Of a DNA stretch of 64,000 nt, positions 34,487 through 42,990 are shown piece by piece. Source of the stretch: DATJZH01 sp052146815 (GTDB lineage: Bacteria > Actinomycetota > Actinomycetes > Streptosporangiales > Streptosporangiaceae); the NCBI GenBank assembly GCA_052146815.1, contig JBKQMG010000040.1:42136-106135 (forward strand), in the 5' to 3' direction. The notes beneath the pieces are model-generated. The model ran no database searches. It had not been told where the DNA came from and worked only from the letters and a program-made list of their open reading frames with translations. Position 1 is the first letter of the stretch, and every line of letters begins with the position of its first letter. A program made the position numbers and the translations under genes.

Positions 34487-35923
34487 TCAGGCGGTCGGCG
34501 TGGCGATGACGTCGGGGGTGTCGGTCGACTCGTAGTTGAAGGTGATGTCGCCCCAGGTATCGAGCGCGGCCTGCAGCTCGCGGCACTGCTTGGCCGCGGC
34601 GGCCAGGATGTCGTCGCCTTCGCGCAGGTAGTCGCGGCCCTCGTTCCTGGCCTTGATCATCGCCTCGACCGCCACCCGGTTGGCCGTGGCGCCGGCCGCG
34701 ATGCCCATGGGGTGGCCGATGGTGCCGCCGCCGAACTGCAGGATGACGTCCTCGTCGAGGTAGCCGAGCAGCTGGGCCATCTGGCCGGCGTGGATGCCGC
34801 CGGAGGCCACCGGCATCGTGCCCGGCATGGAGCCCCAGTCCTGGTCGAAATAGAGCCCGTGGCCCAGGTCGGCCGGAACCTGCGCGCCGCGCAGGGTGTC
34901 GTAGTAGCCGCGCACCATCGACGGGTCGCCTTCCAGCTTGCCGACGACCGTCCCGGCGTGGATGTGGTCGACGCCGATCATCCGGCACCACTTGGCGATG
35001 ACCCGGAAGCTGACGCCGTGCGACTTCTGCCGTGTGTAGGTGCCGTGGCCGGCCCGGTGCAGGTGCAGCAGGACCCCGTTGGCCCGCGCCCAGTTCGACA
35101 TCGAGTGCAGGGCGGTGTACCCGACGGTGAGGTCGACCATGATCACGATGCTGCCGAGTTCCTTGGCGAACTCCGCACGCTCGTACATGTCCTCCATCGA
35201 CGCGGCGGTGACGTTGAGGTAGTGCCCCTTGATCTCGCCGGTCTGCTGCATGGCGCGGTTTACACCCTCCATGGAGAACAGGAACCGGTCACGCCAGCGC
35301 ATGAAGGGCTGGGAGTTGATGTTCTCGTCGTCCTTGGTGAAGTCCAGGCCGCCGCGCAGGGCCTCGTAGACCACCCGGCCGTAGTTGCGCGCCGACAGGC
35401 CGAGCTTGGGCTTGGTGGTCGCGCCGAGCAGCGGCCTGCCGTACTTGTCCAGGTACTCGCGCTCCATCACGATGCCGTGCGGCGGCCCGTGGAAGGTCTT
35501 CAGGTAATGCAGCGGGATCCGCATGTCCTCCAGGCGCAATGAGCGCAGCGCCTTGAAGCCGAACACGTTGCCGATGATCGACGACGTCAGGTTCGGGATC
35601 GAGCCTTCCTCGAACAGGTCGATGTCGTAGGCGATGTAGGCGATGTACTCGCCCTCGCGGCCGGGCACCGGATCGACCCGGTAGCACTTGGCCTGGTAGT
35701 GATCGTGCGCCGTGAGCCGGTCGGTCCACACGACCGTCCAGGTCGCGGTCGACGACTCCCCGGCCACGGCGGCCCCGGCTTCCTCGGGCGGGACGCCCGG
35801 CTGCGGCGCGATGCGGAACGCGGCCAGTACGTCGGTGTCCTGCGGGATGTAATCAGCGTCGTAGTAGCCCATCTCGGCGTAGGGCATCACGCCCGCGTTC
35901 CAGCGGCTCTGTTCGGTGGCCAT
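34487..35923 (-). CDS. cbbL: RuBisCO large subunit, form I red type
   Basis: Carboxylase large subunit of 478 residues that fixes CO2 on ribulose 1,5-bisphosphate. The active-site lysine is in GATTKPKLGLS, the carbamylated lysine in GGLDFTKDDENIN, and HRAGHGTYTRQKSHGVSFRV and DHIHAGTVVGKLEGD are the later active-site blocks. The HRAGHGTYTRQ sequence, the partner CbbX and the long CbbS place it in the red-like IC/ID group (or the related actinobacterial 1E group, which I cannot separate by eye). The ATG at 35923 follows GGAGG. First gene of cbbLSX, with an AT-rich promoter region upstream. Confidence 0.96.
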   Translation of the reverse strand: MATEQSRWNAGVMPYAEMGYYDADYIPQDTDVLAAFRIAPQPGVPPEEAGAAVAGESSTATWTVVWTDRLTAHDHYQAKCYRVDPVPGREGEYIAYIAYDIDLFEEGSIPNLTSSIIGNVFGFKALRSLRLEDMRIPLHYLKTFHGPPHGIVMEREYLDKYGRPLLGATTKPKLGLSARNYGRVVYEALRGGLDFTKDDENINSQPFMRWRDRFLFSMEGVNRAMQQTGEIKGHYLNVTAASMEDMYERAEFAKELGSIVIMVDLTVGYTALHSMSNWARANGVLLHLHRAGHGTYTRQKSHGVSFRVIAKWCRMIGVDHIHAGTVVGKLEGDPSMVRGYYDTLRGAQVPADLGHGLYFDQDWGSMPGTMPVASGGIHAGQMAQLLGYLDEDVILQFGGGTIGHPMGIAAGATANRVAVEAMIKARNEGRDYLREGDDILAAAAKQCRELQAALDTWGDITFNYESTDTPDVIATPTA

Positions 35924-36023
35924 GTGCCCTCCATCGAGCGGTAGCGGATTTAAGTTTCCGCTTCCATCATGACTCGCTAATTGTTCAGCGTCTAATGAAT
36001 GTTTTCCGTAAACCGATAAGCAG
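35924..36023 (-). promoter_or_regulatory. AT-rich cbbL promoter region
   Basis: These 100 bases between the cbbR stop and cbbL ATG are much richer in A/T than the surroundings. They hold several T-N11-A type patterns, for example ATTAGACGCTGAACAAT on the complement near 35980-35996, as expected for LysR-type control of RuBisCO operons. I cannot assign one site with certainty. Confidence 0.5.
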
Positions 36024-36929
36024 TTACTTAACAGATTTGCCTGGCCGGTGGAACCCGCCCGCGCCGAGCGCCTCGGCGACCAGCCAGCTCGCCGGCGCGG
36101 CCAGCGGGCCGGGCCGGGCGACCAGATACCAGTCCCGGTGCAGCGGCGTCCCCGGCACCGGCAGCTCGGCCAGCCGCCCCGAGGCCAGCTCGGGCGGGAC
36201 GGCGTCCCTGGAGATCAGGGTAACGCCGAGGCTCACGGCCGCCGACTCGCGGATGGCGCCGTTGGAGCCCAGCGTGAGGATCCGGGGCGCGATCTGCAGC
36301 TCGGCGAGCAGCGCCTCGGTGGTCGCCCTCGTCCCCGACCCCGGCTCGCGCTGCAGCCAGGTCTGGCGGCCCAGCCAGGCCGGCAGGTCCTCGCCCGCGG
36401 CCGCCGCGGCCAGCGCCGGCCCGGCCACCACCACCAGCTGATGCGGCCGCACTGCCAGCACGGCGGCATCCCGGCCGGGCTCGGGCCTGCCGCCGAGCAC
36501 GAGATCGACCTCATGACGATCACTCAGCGCAGTCACCCGGTCCCGGTTTCCCGCCTCGAGCAGCACGCCGACATTCGGGTGCCGCTGGCGGAAGCCGCGC
36601 AGCAGCTCGGGCATGATCTGCTCCGCCGCGCTGGTGACCGCGGCGATGCGCAGCTCTCCGCGCTCAGGGTCGGCGGCGGCCATGGCCGCCCGCGGCGCCT
36701 CGTCCAGCAGCCCGATGGCCCGCCGGGCGTACCCGGCGTAGACGGCGCCCGCGGCGGTCAGCCGCAGGCCCCGGCCGTCCGGGCGCAGCAGCTGCAGGCC
36801 CAGCGATTTCTGCAGTGCCGCCATCGACGCCGAGACCGCCGCCTGAGTGACGACCAGCTGCTCGGCGGCCGCGCGCACCGAGCCGGTGTCGGCGACCGCC
36901 AGGAACGTCCGCAGCTGGCTCAGCGTCAT
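36024..36929 (-). CDS. cbbR: LysR-type regulator, probable CbbR
   Basis: LysR-family regulator of 301 residues, probably activating cbbLSX. The helix-turn-helix is MTLSQLRTFLAVADTGSVRA with AAEQLVVTQAAVSASMAALQ and LGLQLLRPDGRGLRLTAAG; the effector domain includes GELRIAAVTSAAEQIMPELL and FRQRHPNVGVLLEAGNRDRV. An in-frame ATG at 36980 is possible but 36929 gives the usual start. It is on the same strand as cbbL and directly upstream, rather than divergent as in most cbb clusters. An inverted repeat at 36990-37005 lies upstream of its start. Confidence 0.85.
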   Translation of the reverse strand: MTLSQLRTFLAVADTGSVRAAAEQLVVTQAAVSASMAALQKSLGLQLLRPDGRGLRLTAAGAVYAGYARRAIGLLDEAPRAAMAAADPERGELRIAAVTSAAEQIMPELLRGFRQRHPNVGVLLEAGNRDRVTALSDRHEVDLVLGGRPEPGRDAAVLAVRPHQLVVVAGPALAAAAAGEDLPAWLGRQTWLQREPGSGTRATTEALLAELQIAPRILTLGSNGAIRESAAVSLGVTLISRDAVPPELASGRLAELPVPGTPLHRDWYLVARPGPLAAPASWLVAEALGAGGFHRPGKSVK

Positions 36930-36989
36930 GCCCCGGCCTCCGTCCCGGCACCCACCCATAACCAGGAGGACGCATCGCACGGGTAACAG

Positions 36990-37005
36990 TTAAGCCAAGG
37001 CTAAA
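36990..37005. promoter_or_regulatory. Inverted repeat upstream of the LysR gene
   Basis: TTAAGCCAAGGCTAAA is a near-perfect palindrome (one mismatch pair) and matches the T-N11-A pattern of LysR-type operators. It lies 61 bases before the regulator start, in the gap to the SseB-family gene, so autoregulation is plausible. Confidence 0.45.
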
Positions 37006-37036
37006 CGATCGTCGGGCTGCGGGACGGAGGCGGACC

Positions 37037-37909
37037 CTAGGGACGCTGGTAGAACGGCGCGCCGAAGGCGGCGATCCACTCGTCGATGGGATCGGGGGAG
37101 CCTTCACCGGGGAAGGTCACGTCGATCGGGAAGCCGGCGTCCTGCGGCGCCTCGCCTGCCGCCCGCTCGACGGCCGCGATCGCGGCTTCCTGGGCGGCGG
37201 CATCAGCGGGATCGTCAAGCGCGACCGAGATGACCAGCCCCTCGCCGGCGAATTCCACCGACAGCCAGGCGGCCGCCGCTTCCCGGGCGGCCGGTACTGC
37301 GCCGAGGCCGGCCCGGATCGCGCTGAGCAGCGCATCAGGCCGGGCGGGCAGCGGGCCGACGGTGATCCGGCCGCTCGCGCCGGCGGCCGGGGGCGGGACG
37401 GCCGCCGACGCCAGGTAGGCCACCCCCTCGGGGTAGACCGGAACGCTCGCCCCGGCGCCCGGATTGAGCGCGATGCCGAGGGCAGGGGGCAGCAGCCGGG
37501 CCAGGTCGGCCGTGCGCACCACGACGTGCGGGACCAGCATCTGGTGGCCATCGGCCTGATCCGAGGCCTCCTGCAGCCGGCTGCTGGAGGTAAAAGCCGG
37601 CACGAATTCGCTGCCGAGGTAGGTGACCGTGGGGAGGGTCACCGCCGAGCCGTCGGTCACCGGGCTGCCGTCGTCGGGCAGAGGTACCCACAGCCGGCCG
37701 CCGCGCAGTTCGTCGAGCAGATCGCCGACCGTGGACGGGTCCTGGATCGCCGCGGCCAGGGCCCGCTCCACGTCACCGCCCGCAACGGGCGTGCCGTCGG
37801 CCTCCCTGCGGCGAGCACCGCGATCGGCCGGGACGGTGCCCGCAGTGTCCCGGCCGGCGATACGCGGCGGTACGGGCGTGACAGTGTTGTCATCCGTGAC
37901 GATGGTCAT
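37037..37909 (-). CDS. SseB-family protein
   Basis: Cytosolic protein of 290 residues with an N-terminal SseB domain (RLWVPLPDDG, LPTVTYLGSEFVPAFTSSSR, PGAGASVPVYPEGVAYLAS) and a C-terminal SseB-like domain (GRITVGPLPARPDALLSAI, GLVISVALDDPADAAAQEAA). SseB domains were named after a rhodanese-linked enhancer protein and are common in actinobacteria without a proven role. ATG 37909 is preceded by AAGGACACATCA; the longer frame upstream is not convincing. It diverges from the VLRF1 gene. Confidence 0.83.
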   Translation of the reverse strand: MTIVTDDNTVTPVPPRIAGRDTAGTVPADRGARRREADGTPVAGGDVERALAAAIQDPSTVGDLLDELRGGRLWVPLPDDGSPVTDGSAVTLPTVTYLGSEFVPAFTSSSRLQEASDQADGHQMLVPHVVVRTADLARLLPPALGIALNPGAGASVPVYPEGVAYLASAAVPPPAAGASGRITVGPLPARPDALLSAIRAGLGAVPAAREAAAAWLSVEFAGEGLVISVALDDPADAAAQEAAIAAVERAAGEAPQDAGFPIDVTFPGEGSPDPIDEWIAAFGAPFYQRP

Positions 37910-38035
37910 TGATGTGTCCTTGCCCTCGTAGCGCCCGCGGCAAGGCCCGCAGGCAGGCGGTGTCGGTGGCCGACGCTGGCTGAGCCGGCAATGGATTTCA
38001 CTTGACGGATAGTAGGCGCTTCGAGGCGGTGCGTA

Positions 38036-38692
38036 GTGGCAAACGGCAGACGTGACCGTCTGCGCTGGGTAGACGTCCCGCCGGAGCGCTTCGCGGCGTG
38101 GCTGGGTTCGTTCGCCGAGCGGCACGGGAGCGCGGCCCGGGAGCCGTCGCCGTCAGAAGTCACCTACCGCGCGACCGACGGCGCGGTCGCGCAGTGCCAT
38201 GTCCCCTTCCCGCCGCTGCCCGAGTTCCGCCTGGCCGGGCCGGAGCAGATCGCGGCGCACGCCCTGGCCGCGCGGACGGTCGGCGTCCTGCTCGTGCGCC
38301 TCGGCGGCTACGCCGCGGGCGTCTTCGCCGGGCCTGACGCATCGCTGGTCGCCTCCAAGGTCGGCGCCCGGCTGGTGCACGGCCGCAGCGCCGCCGGGGG
38401 CACTTCGCAGCACCGTTTTGCCCGCCGCAGGGAAAAGCAGGCCGCCGAGGCGCTCGGCGCCGCAGCGGTCACGGCGGCCGCGGTATTCGCTCCCTACGCC
38501 GGCAAGCTCGACGCGGTCGTGCTCGGCGGCGACCGGCGGGCCATGGCCGGGCTGCGCGAAGACCCGCGCATCCGGCCTTACTTCGTCCTCGCCGTCGACC
38601 GGTTCCTGACGGTTCCCGATCCCCGGCTAGCCGTCTTGCGCGGGACCCCCGCGCAGTTCCGGGCAATCCGCATCAAGCTCGCCGAGCCCTGA
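38036..38692 (+). CDS. VLRF1-type peptidyl-tRNA hydrolase (Vms1/ANKZF1-like)
   Basis: Release-factor-like protein of 218 residues of the actinobacterial VLRF1 family, bacterial relatives of Vms1/ANKZF1, which free nascent chains from tRNA on split ribosomes. The key element is HGRSAAGGTSQHRFARRREK, containing the catalytic-type glutamine in GGTSQHR near residue 124. The flanking VGVLLVRLGGYAAGVFAGP and KLDAVVLGGDRRAMAGL form the eRF1-like core. GTG 38036 is taken as start. The biochemical role in bacteria is inferred from the family. Confidence 0.82.
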   Translation: MANGRRDRLRWVDVPPERFAAWLGSFAERHGSAAREPSPSEVTYRATDGAVAQCHVPFPPLPEFRLAGPEQIAAHALAARTVGVLLVRLGGYAAGVFAGPDASLVASKVGARLVHGRSAAGGTSQHRFARRREKQAAEALGAAAVTAAAVFAPYAGKLDAVVLGGDRRAMAGLREDPRIRPYFVLAVDRFLTVPDPRLAVLRGTPAQFRAIRIKLAEP

Positions 38693-38866
38693 CCTGGCCG
38701 GGCATGCTGCCCGACTGACCTGGCGCGCCCCGGCGCTGCGACTGCCCGGCCGGGCCGGGCCGGCGCAACCCGGCACGGTCCGCTGTTTCCTGCGCGCAAA
38801 GCAGCTCTGGCGGTCCGCGGCGGCACCGCGGTACAGTCATCGCCAAGTCCGCGGGCGGGAGGTGCT

Positions 38867-40405
38867 ATGGCCTCGGTTGACGCCCCTGCGACCGCCGACG
38901 GCACGCTGGCCGTCCAGGAGAAAGCCAAGCTGCGCAAGGTCCTGCGCCGGTTCGACCTGGTCCTGTTCACAGCCTGCGCGATCGTGGGCCTGGACAGCGT
39001 CGCGGCGGCCGCGCAGGCCGGAGCCCAGGCGATTACCTGGCTGCTCATCTCCCTGGTGATCTTCCTCATCCCGTACGGGATGATCACCGCCGAGCTCGGC
39101 TCCGCGTTCCCGGTGGAAGGCGGCCCTTATGAGTGGGCGCGGATGGGATTCGGCCGGCCCGCCGGGGCCGTCACGTCGATCCTCTACTGGCTGTCCAATC
39201 CGGTCTGGGTCGGCGGCACGCTGACCGCGACGACGATCGCGACGCTGAACAGCTTCGTGGTCAGCAAGCCGCTCGGCACGGCCGCCGAGATCATCATCGG
39301 GCTGGTCTTCATCTGGGTCACGGTCGGGATCGCGATCGTCGCGTTCCGCGTCGGCAAATGGGGCCCTAACATCGGGACCTTCGTCAAGATCGCCGTGGTG
39401 GCGCTGTTCACGGCGCTGTTCATCGCGTTCCTGGCCCAGTACGGCCGCCCGGCCGGAGTATCCACCGCGGCGGACCTCAAGCCGTCGCTGAACGGATTCC
39501 TTACCGCCATCGGGATCCTGGTATTCCTGTGGGTCGGCTTCGAGCTGTCCAACGGGGCGTCCGAGGAAATGCACAACCCGCAGCGCGACGTGCCCAAGAT
39601 GATCCTGCGCTCGGGCGTCGTCGGCGCCGTTCTCTACGGCCTGGTGATTCTCGGCATCGTGCTGGTGATCCCGAAGACGGGCCTGTCCAGCGTCAGCGGC
39701 TTCACCGATGCCTACTCCCACGTCGCCGGGGTGTTCCACTCCCGGGCCCTGGACGTGCTGTTCGCGGTGCTGGTAATCGTGACGCTGGTGGGCAGCGGCT
39801 CGGTCTGGCTGGAAGGCGCGGACCGCACCCAGGCCATCGCGGCGCTGGACGGCGCCGCCCCGGCGTGGCTGGGCCGCTTCACCAGCTTCGGCACGCCGAT
39901 CGCGGTGAACCTGTCCTCCGGCGTGATCGCCTCGGCCTTCTGCATTTTCGTGTTCGTCTTCACCCAGGGCAGCCTGGAAAGCTTCTTCTCGGTCATGCTC
40001 GCGCTGACGATCTCCACGTCCGCCCTGAGCTACTTGTTCATCTTCCCGTCGCTGCTGCGCCTGCGGCGCACCCACCCGCATGCGGCGAGGCCCTACCGGG
40101 TGCCGGGCGGCACGGCAGGCGCCTGGGCAGCGGTGATCATCACCGAGATCTTCGTCGTCCTCACTGCGATCACGCTGCTGTGGCCCGGCGGCATCAACGA
40201 GCTATTCGGCGAGTCCTATTCGGTCAAGGCGAGCTGGGGAGTTTCCCGCGCCTTCTTCGAATGGGTGACGCTCGGGTCCCTGGCCGTCATGGTCACCCTG
40301 GGCCTGGTGTTCTTCCTGATAGGTGAGCGGAAGCGCCGGCTCGGCATTACCGGCATTTCCGTGCACGCTGACGCGGCCGGTGACGCCGCGCGGCCGAGCG
40401 CATGA
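38867..40405 (+). CDS. APC-family amino acid permease
   Basis: Inner-membrane transporter of 512 residues with about twelve helices, starting with the motif FDLVLFTACAIVGLDSVAAA and containing VEGGPYEWARMGFGRPAG, FLWVGFELSNGASEEMHNPQ and HPHAARPYRVPGG. These match APC-family amino acid or polyamine permeases; substrate unknown. ATG 38867 follows GGGAGG. Its stop overlaps the methyltransferase ATG (ATGA), so the two form an operon. The 174 bases before it hold no recognised element. Confidence 0.9.
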   Translation: MASVDAPATADGTLAVQEKAKLRKVLRRFDLVLFTACAIVGLDSVAAAAQAGAQAITWLLISLVIFLIPYGMITAELGSAFPVEGGPYEWARMGFGRPAGAVTSILYWLSNPVWVGGTLTATTIATLNSFVVSKPLGTAAEIIIGLVFIWVTVGIAIVAFRVGKWGPNIGTFVKIAVVALFTALFIAFLAQYGRPAGVSTAADLKPSLNGFLTAIGILVFLWVGFELSNGASEEMHNPQRDVPKMILRSGVVGAVLYGLVILGIVLVIPKTGLSSVSGFTDAYSHVAGVFHSRALDVLFAVLVIVTLVGSGSVWLEGADRTQAIAALDGAAPAWLGRFTSFGTPIAVNLSSGVIASAFCIFVFVFTQGSLESFFSVMLALTISTSALSYLFIFPSLLRLRRTHPHAARPYRVPGGTAGAWAAVIITEIFVVLTAITLLWPGGINELFGESYSVKASWGVSRAFFEWVTLGSLAVMVTLGLVFFLIGERKRRLGITGISVHADAAGDAARPSA

Positions 40406-41130
40406 CGCTGCCGCCCGCGGCCTCCCGCAGCAGCGCCCCGGGGGTCGGCGCCGCTGAGGACAGTGCCCATGAGGACAGCGCCCATGAGGACAGCGCCCAT
40501 GAGGACAGCGCCGCTGACTGGCCGGACATCGCGGCCGCCGACGACCTCGTCGCGCAGGAGTACGCCGATACCTTCGCCGATGAGCTCGACCACATGCCCT
40601 TCGACCGTGACCTTCTCGACCGTTACGCCGCCACCGCCGGCCGGGGCCCCGTGTGGGACGTCGGCTGCGGGCCTGCCGGGCACAGCACCCGGTATCTGGC
40701 CGACCGCGGGGTGCTGGTGACGGGCGCCGACCTGTCGCCTGGCGCGGTGTCGACGGCCCGCCAGCGCCAGCCCGGCCTGACATTCCTGGCCGCTGACCTG
40801 TGCGCCCTGCCGGCCCCGGCCGGGATCGCGGCGTTCTACTCCGTCATCCAGCTGCCCCGCCCGCGCATCGCGCAAGCGCTCGCCGAGTTCGGCCGGGTGC
40901 TGGCCCCTGGCGGCGCCCTGCTCCTGGCAATGCACGGCGGGTCGGGGGAGACTGGGACCGATGAGTTTCTCGGCCGCCCGGCCACGGTGCGGGCCACGCT
41001 GGTCTCGATGACAGAGCTGGCTGGCGCCCTCAAGGACGCCGGCTTCACGCTCGCGGAGCAGCATGAGCGGGCGCCGTACCCCGGCGAGCACCCGTCCCGG
41101 CGGCTCTATGCGTGGGCCGCTCTCGGGTAA
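40402..41130 (+). CDS. Class I SAM-dependent methyltransferase
   Basis: Methyltransferase of 242 residues. Motif I is VWDVGCGPAGHSTRYLA, followed by VTGADLSPGAV (acidic loop for the ribose), FLAADLCALPA and VLAPGGALLLAMHGG. The product and substrate are unknown. Residues 19 to 38 are four EDSAH units encoded by a 15-base tandem repeat, an acidic disordered tail before the catalytic domain. It is translationally coupled to the upstream permease. Its stop TAA also forms part of a likely -10 box for the leader of the ABC-F gene. Confidence 0.88.
   Translation: MTLPPAASRSSAPGVGAAEDSAHEDSAHEDSAHEDSAADWPDIAAADDLVAQEYADTFADELDHMPFDRDLLDRYAATAGRGPVWDVGCGPAGHSTRYLADRGVLVTGADLSPGAVSTARQRQPGLTFLAADLCALPAPAGIAAFYSVIQLPRPRIAQALAEFGRVLAPGGALLLAMHGGSGETGTDEFLGRPATVRATLVSMTELAGALKDAGFTLAEQHERAPYPGEHPSRRLYAWAALG
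40456..40515. repeat. Four-unit 15-base tandem repeat inside the methyltransferase gene
   Basis: Units GAGGACAGTGCCCAT, then GAGGACAGCGCCCAT twice, then GAGGACAGCGCCGCT. They encode EDSAH repeated near the N terminus. Near identity at the DNA level points to recent expansion; unit length keeps the frame. Confidence 0.9.
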
Positions 41131-41184
41131 ACTGCCGGCATGCAGCCGCTCCTGTCGTGACGGAACGCCCCGCTGGGCGGGGTG
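41128..41184 (+). promoter_or_regulatory. Leader with mini-ORF and hairpin before the ABC-F gene
   Basis: TAAACT (41128-41133) is followed by six bases and then an ATG at 41140, the spacing of a leaderless -10 element. The mini-ORF reads MQPLLS and stops at 41160. Six bases further on a hairpin forms from ACGCCCCGC, loop TGG, and GCGGGG (core 41168-41182). The ABC-F ATG is at 41235. The layout suits ribosome-stalling control of an antibiotic-protection gene, though no T-run follows the hairpin, so control may be translational. Confidence 0.5.
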
Positions 41185-41234
41185 ACGTATGCCTGCGTGA
41201 GCTTTCCCTTATTCCGTGATGGAGCGATTTTCCG

Positions 41235-42833
41235 ATGATCTCGGCCAGTGACCTTGAGCTGCGTGCTGGGGCGCGCCTGCTGCTGGAGGCCGCCACGTTC
41301 CAGGTAGCTGCAGGTGACAAGATCGGCCTGGTGGGGCGCAACGGCGCCGGCAAGACCACGCTCGCCAGGGTGCTGGCCGGCGAGGCGCTGCCCGCAGCCG
41401 GGAACGTGCGCGGCGACGGCTCGGTGGGCTACCTGCCGCAGGACACCCGCGTGGGCGACCTCGACGCGCTCGCCATGGACCGGGTGCTGTCCGCGCGCGG
41501 GCTTGACTCGCTGCTGATCGGGATCCGCGAGGCCGAGACGCAGATGGCCGATCCGAATCCGGCCCGGCGCGACGCGGCCGTCCGCCGCTACGGTCACCTG
41601 GAAGAGCGGCTGACGGTCCTCGGCGGTTACGCGGCCGAGTCGGAAGCGGCGTCACTGGCCGCCAGCCTCGGCCTGCCGCAGAAGGTGCTCAAGCAGCCGC
41701 TGCACACGCTGTCCGGCGGCCAGCGGCGCCGGATCGAGCTGGCCAGGATCCTGTTCGGCGGCTCGGACACCCTGCTGCTCGACGAGCCGACTAACCACCT
41801 CGACGCCGACTCGGTGACCTGGCTGCGTGATCACCTGCGCAGCTACCGCGGCGGCCTGGTCGTCATCAGCCACGACACCGCGCTGCTGGACGCGGTGGTC
41901 AACAAGGTCTTCCACCTCGACGCCGACCGATCGGTCATCGACTTCTACAACCTCGGCTGGAAGGCCTACCTGCAGCAGCGGGAGACCGACGCCCGACGCC
42001 GGCGGCGGGAGCGGACCAACGCCGAGCGGCAGGCCGCCGCGCTGGCCACGCAGGCCGACAAGATGCGGGCCAAGGCGACCAAGGCCAAGGCCGCGCAGAG
42101 CATGCAGCGCCGGGCGGCAAAGCTGCTCGCCGGAGTCAGCGCGGACCGGGCCGCCGACCGGGTGGCCAGGCTGCGGTTCCCGGTGCCCGCGCACTGCGGC
42201 CGTACGCCGCTGACCGCCAGCGGCCTCAGCAAGTCCTACGGCTCGCTTGAGGTCTTCGAGGACGTGGACGTGGCCGTGGACCGCGGAGCGCGCATCGTGG
42301 TGCTGGGGCTGAACGGGGCCGGGAAGACCACCCTGCTGCGGCTGCTGGGCGGGGTCGAGGAGCCGGATACCGGGACGGTGGTGCCCGGTCACGGCCTGCG
42401 GCTCGGCTACTATGCCCAGGAGCACGAGACGCTGGACAACGGCCGGACGGTGCTGGAGAACATGCGCTCCGCCGCCCCGGACCTGTCGGAGACCGAGCAC
42501 CGCAGCATCCTCGGCTCCTTCCTGTTCTCCGGCGACGACGTCGCCAAGCCGGCCGGCGTGCTGTCCGGCGGGGAGAAGACCAGGCTGGCGCTGGCGCTGC
42601 TGGTGGTCTCCGGAGCCAACGTCCTGCTGCTCGACGAGCCGACTAACAACCTCGATCCCGGCAGCAGGGCCGAGATCCTCTCCGCCCTGCAGCGCTATCA
42701 GGGCGCCATCGTGCTGGTGAGTCACGACGAGGGAGCAGTCGATGCGCTGCAGCCCGAGCGCGTCGTGCTGCTTCCCGACGGGGTCGAGGACGCCTGGAGC
42801 GCGGATCTGGCCGACCTGGTCGCACTGGCCTGA
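41235..42833 (+). CDS. ABC-F family ribosome-associated ATPase
   Basis: Soluble protein of 532 residues with two ABC domains and no membrane part. First domain: GLVGRNGAGKTTLARVL, LSGGQRRRIELARILFG, LLLDEPTNHLDADS; second: VLGLNGAGKTTLLRLLGG, LSGGEKTRLALALLVVSG, LLLDEPTNNLDPGS. The linker between them is rich in Arg/Ala/Lys (RRRRERTNAERQAAALATQA). ABC-F proteins act on the ribosome, either in translation or by displacing antibiotics. It aligns in order with M. tuberculosis Rv1473, next to the small HTH gene and the crotonase. Confidence 0.93.
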   Translation: MISASDLELRAGARLLLEAATFQVAAGDKIGLVGRNGAGKTTLARVLAGEALPAAGNVRGDGSVGYLPQDTRVGDLDALAMDRVLSARGLDSLLIGIREAETQMADPNPARRDAAVRRYGHLEERLTVLGGYAAESEAASLAASLGLPQKVLKQPLHTLSGGQRRRIELARILFGGSDTLLLDEPTNHLDADSVTWLRDHLRSYRGGLVVISHDTALLDAVVNKVFHLDADRSVIDFYNLGWKAYLQQRETDARRRRRERTNAERQAAALATQADKMRAKATKAKAAQSMQRRAAKLLAGVSADRAADRVARLRFPVPAHCGRTPLTASGLSKSYGSLEVFEDVDVAVDRGARIVVLGLNGAGKTTLLRLLGGVEEPDTGTVVPGHGLRLGYYAQEHETLDNGRTVLENMRSAAPDLSETEHRSILGSFLFSGDDVAKPAGVLSGGEKTRLALALLVVSGANVLLLDEPTNNLDPGSRAEILSALQRYQGAIVLVSHDEGAVDALQPERVVLLPDGVEDAWSADLADLVALA

Positions 42834-42918
42834 CAATGGCGCGATAGCCCGCCCGGGCGCTGCAGGAAAGACTGGCCGCCGGAAAAGAAGAGATCTTTTT
42901 GCTGCCGTGTGGGTAGCC

Positions 42919-42940
42919 GATCACGGACGGATGCGTGATC
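42919..42940. promoter_or_regulatory. Palindrome before the small HTH gene
   Basis: GATCACG, an eight-base centre, and CGTGATC form a perfect inverted repeat 51 bases before the GTG start. A weaker related half-site GGCGTGATACG follows at about 42943-42953. It could be an operator for the HTH protein or for another regulator. Confidence 0.4.
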
Positions 42941-42990
42941 ATGGCGTGATACGTAACGCAGCGGTCACTTCAGCTCACCGGGAGGTACGC

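Noticed and set aside
36930..36980. Longer start for the LysR regulator
   Set aside because: The extra 17 residues precede the normal LysR start MTLSQLRTF and are not family-like.
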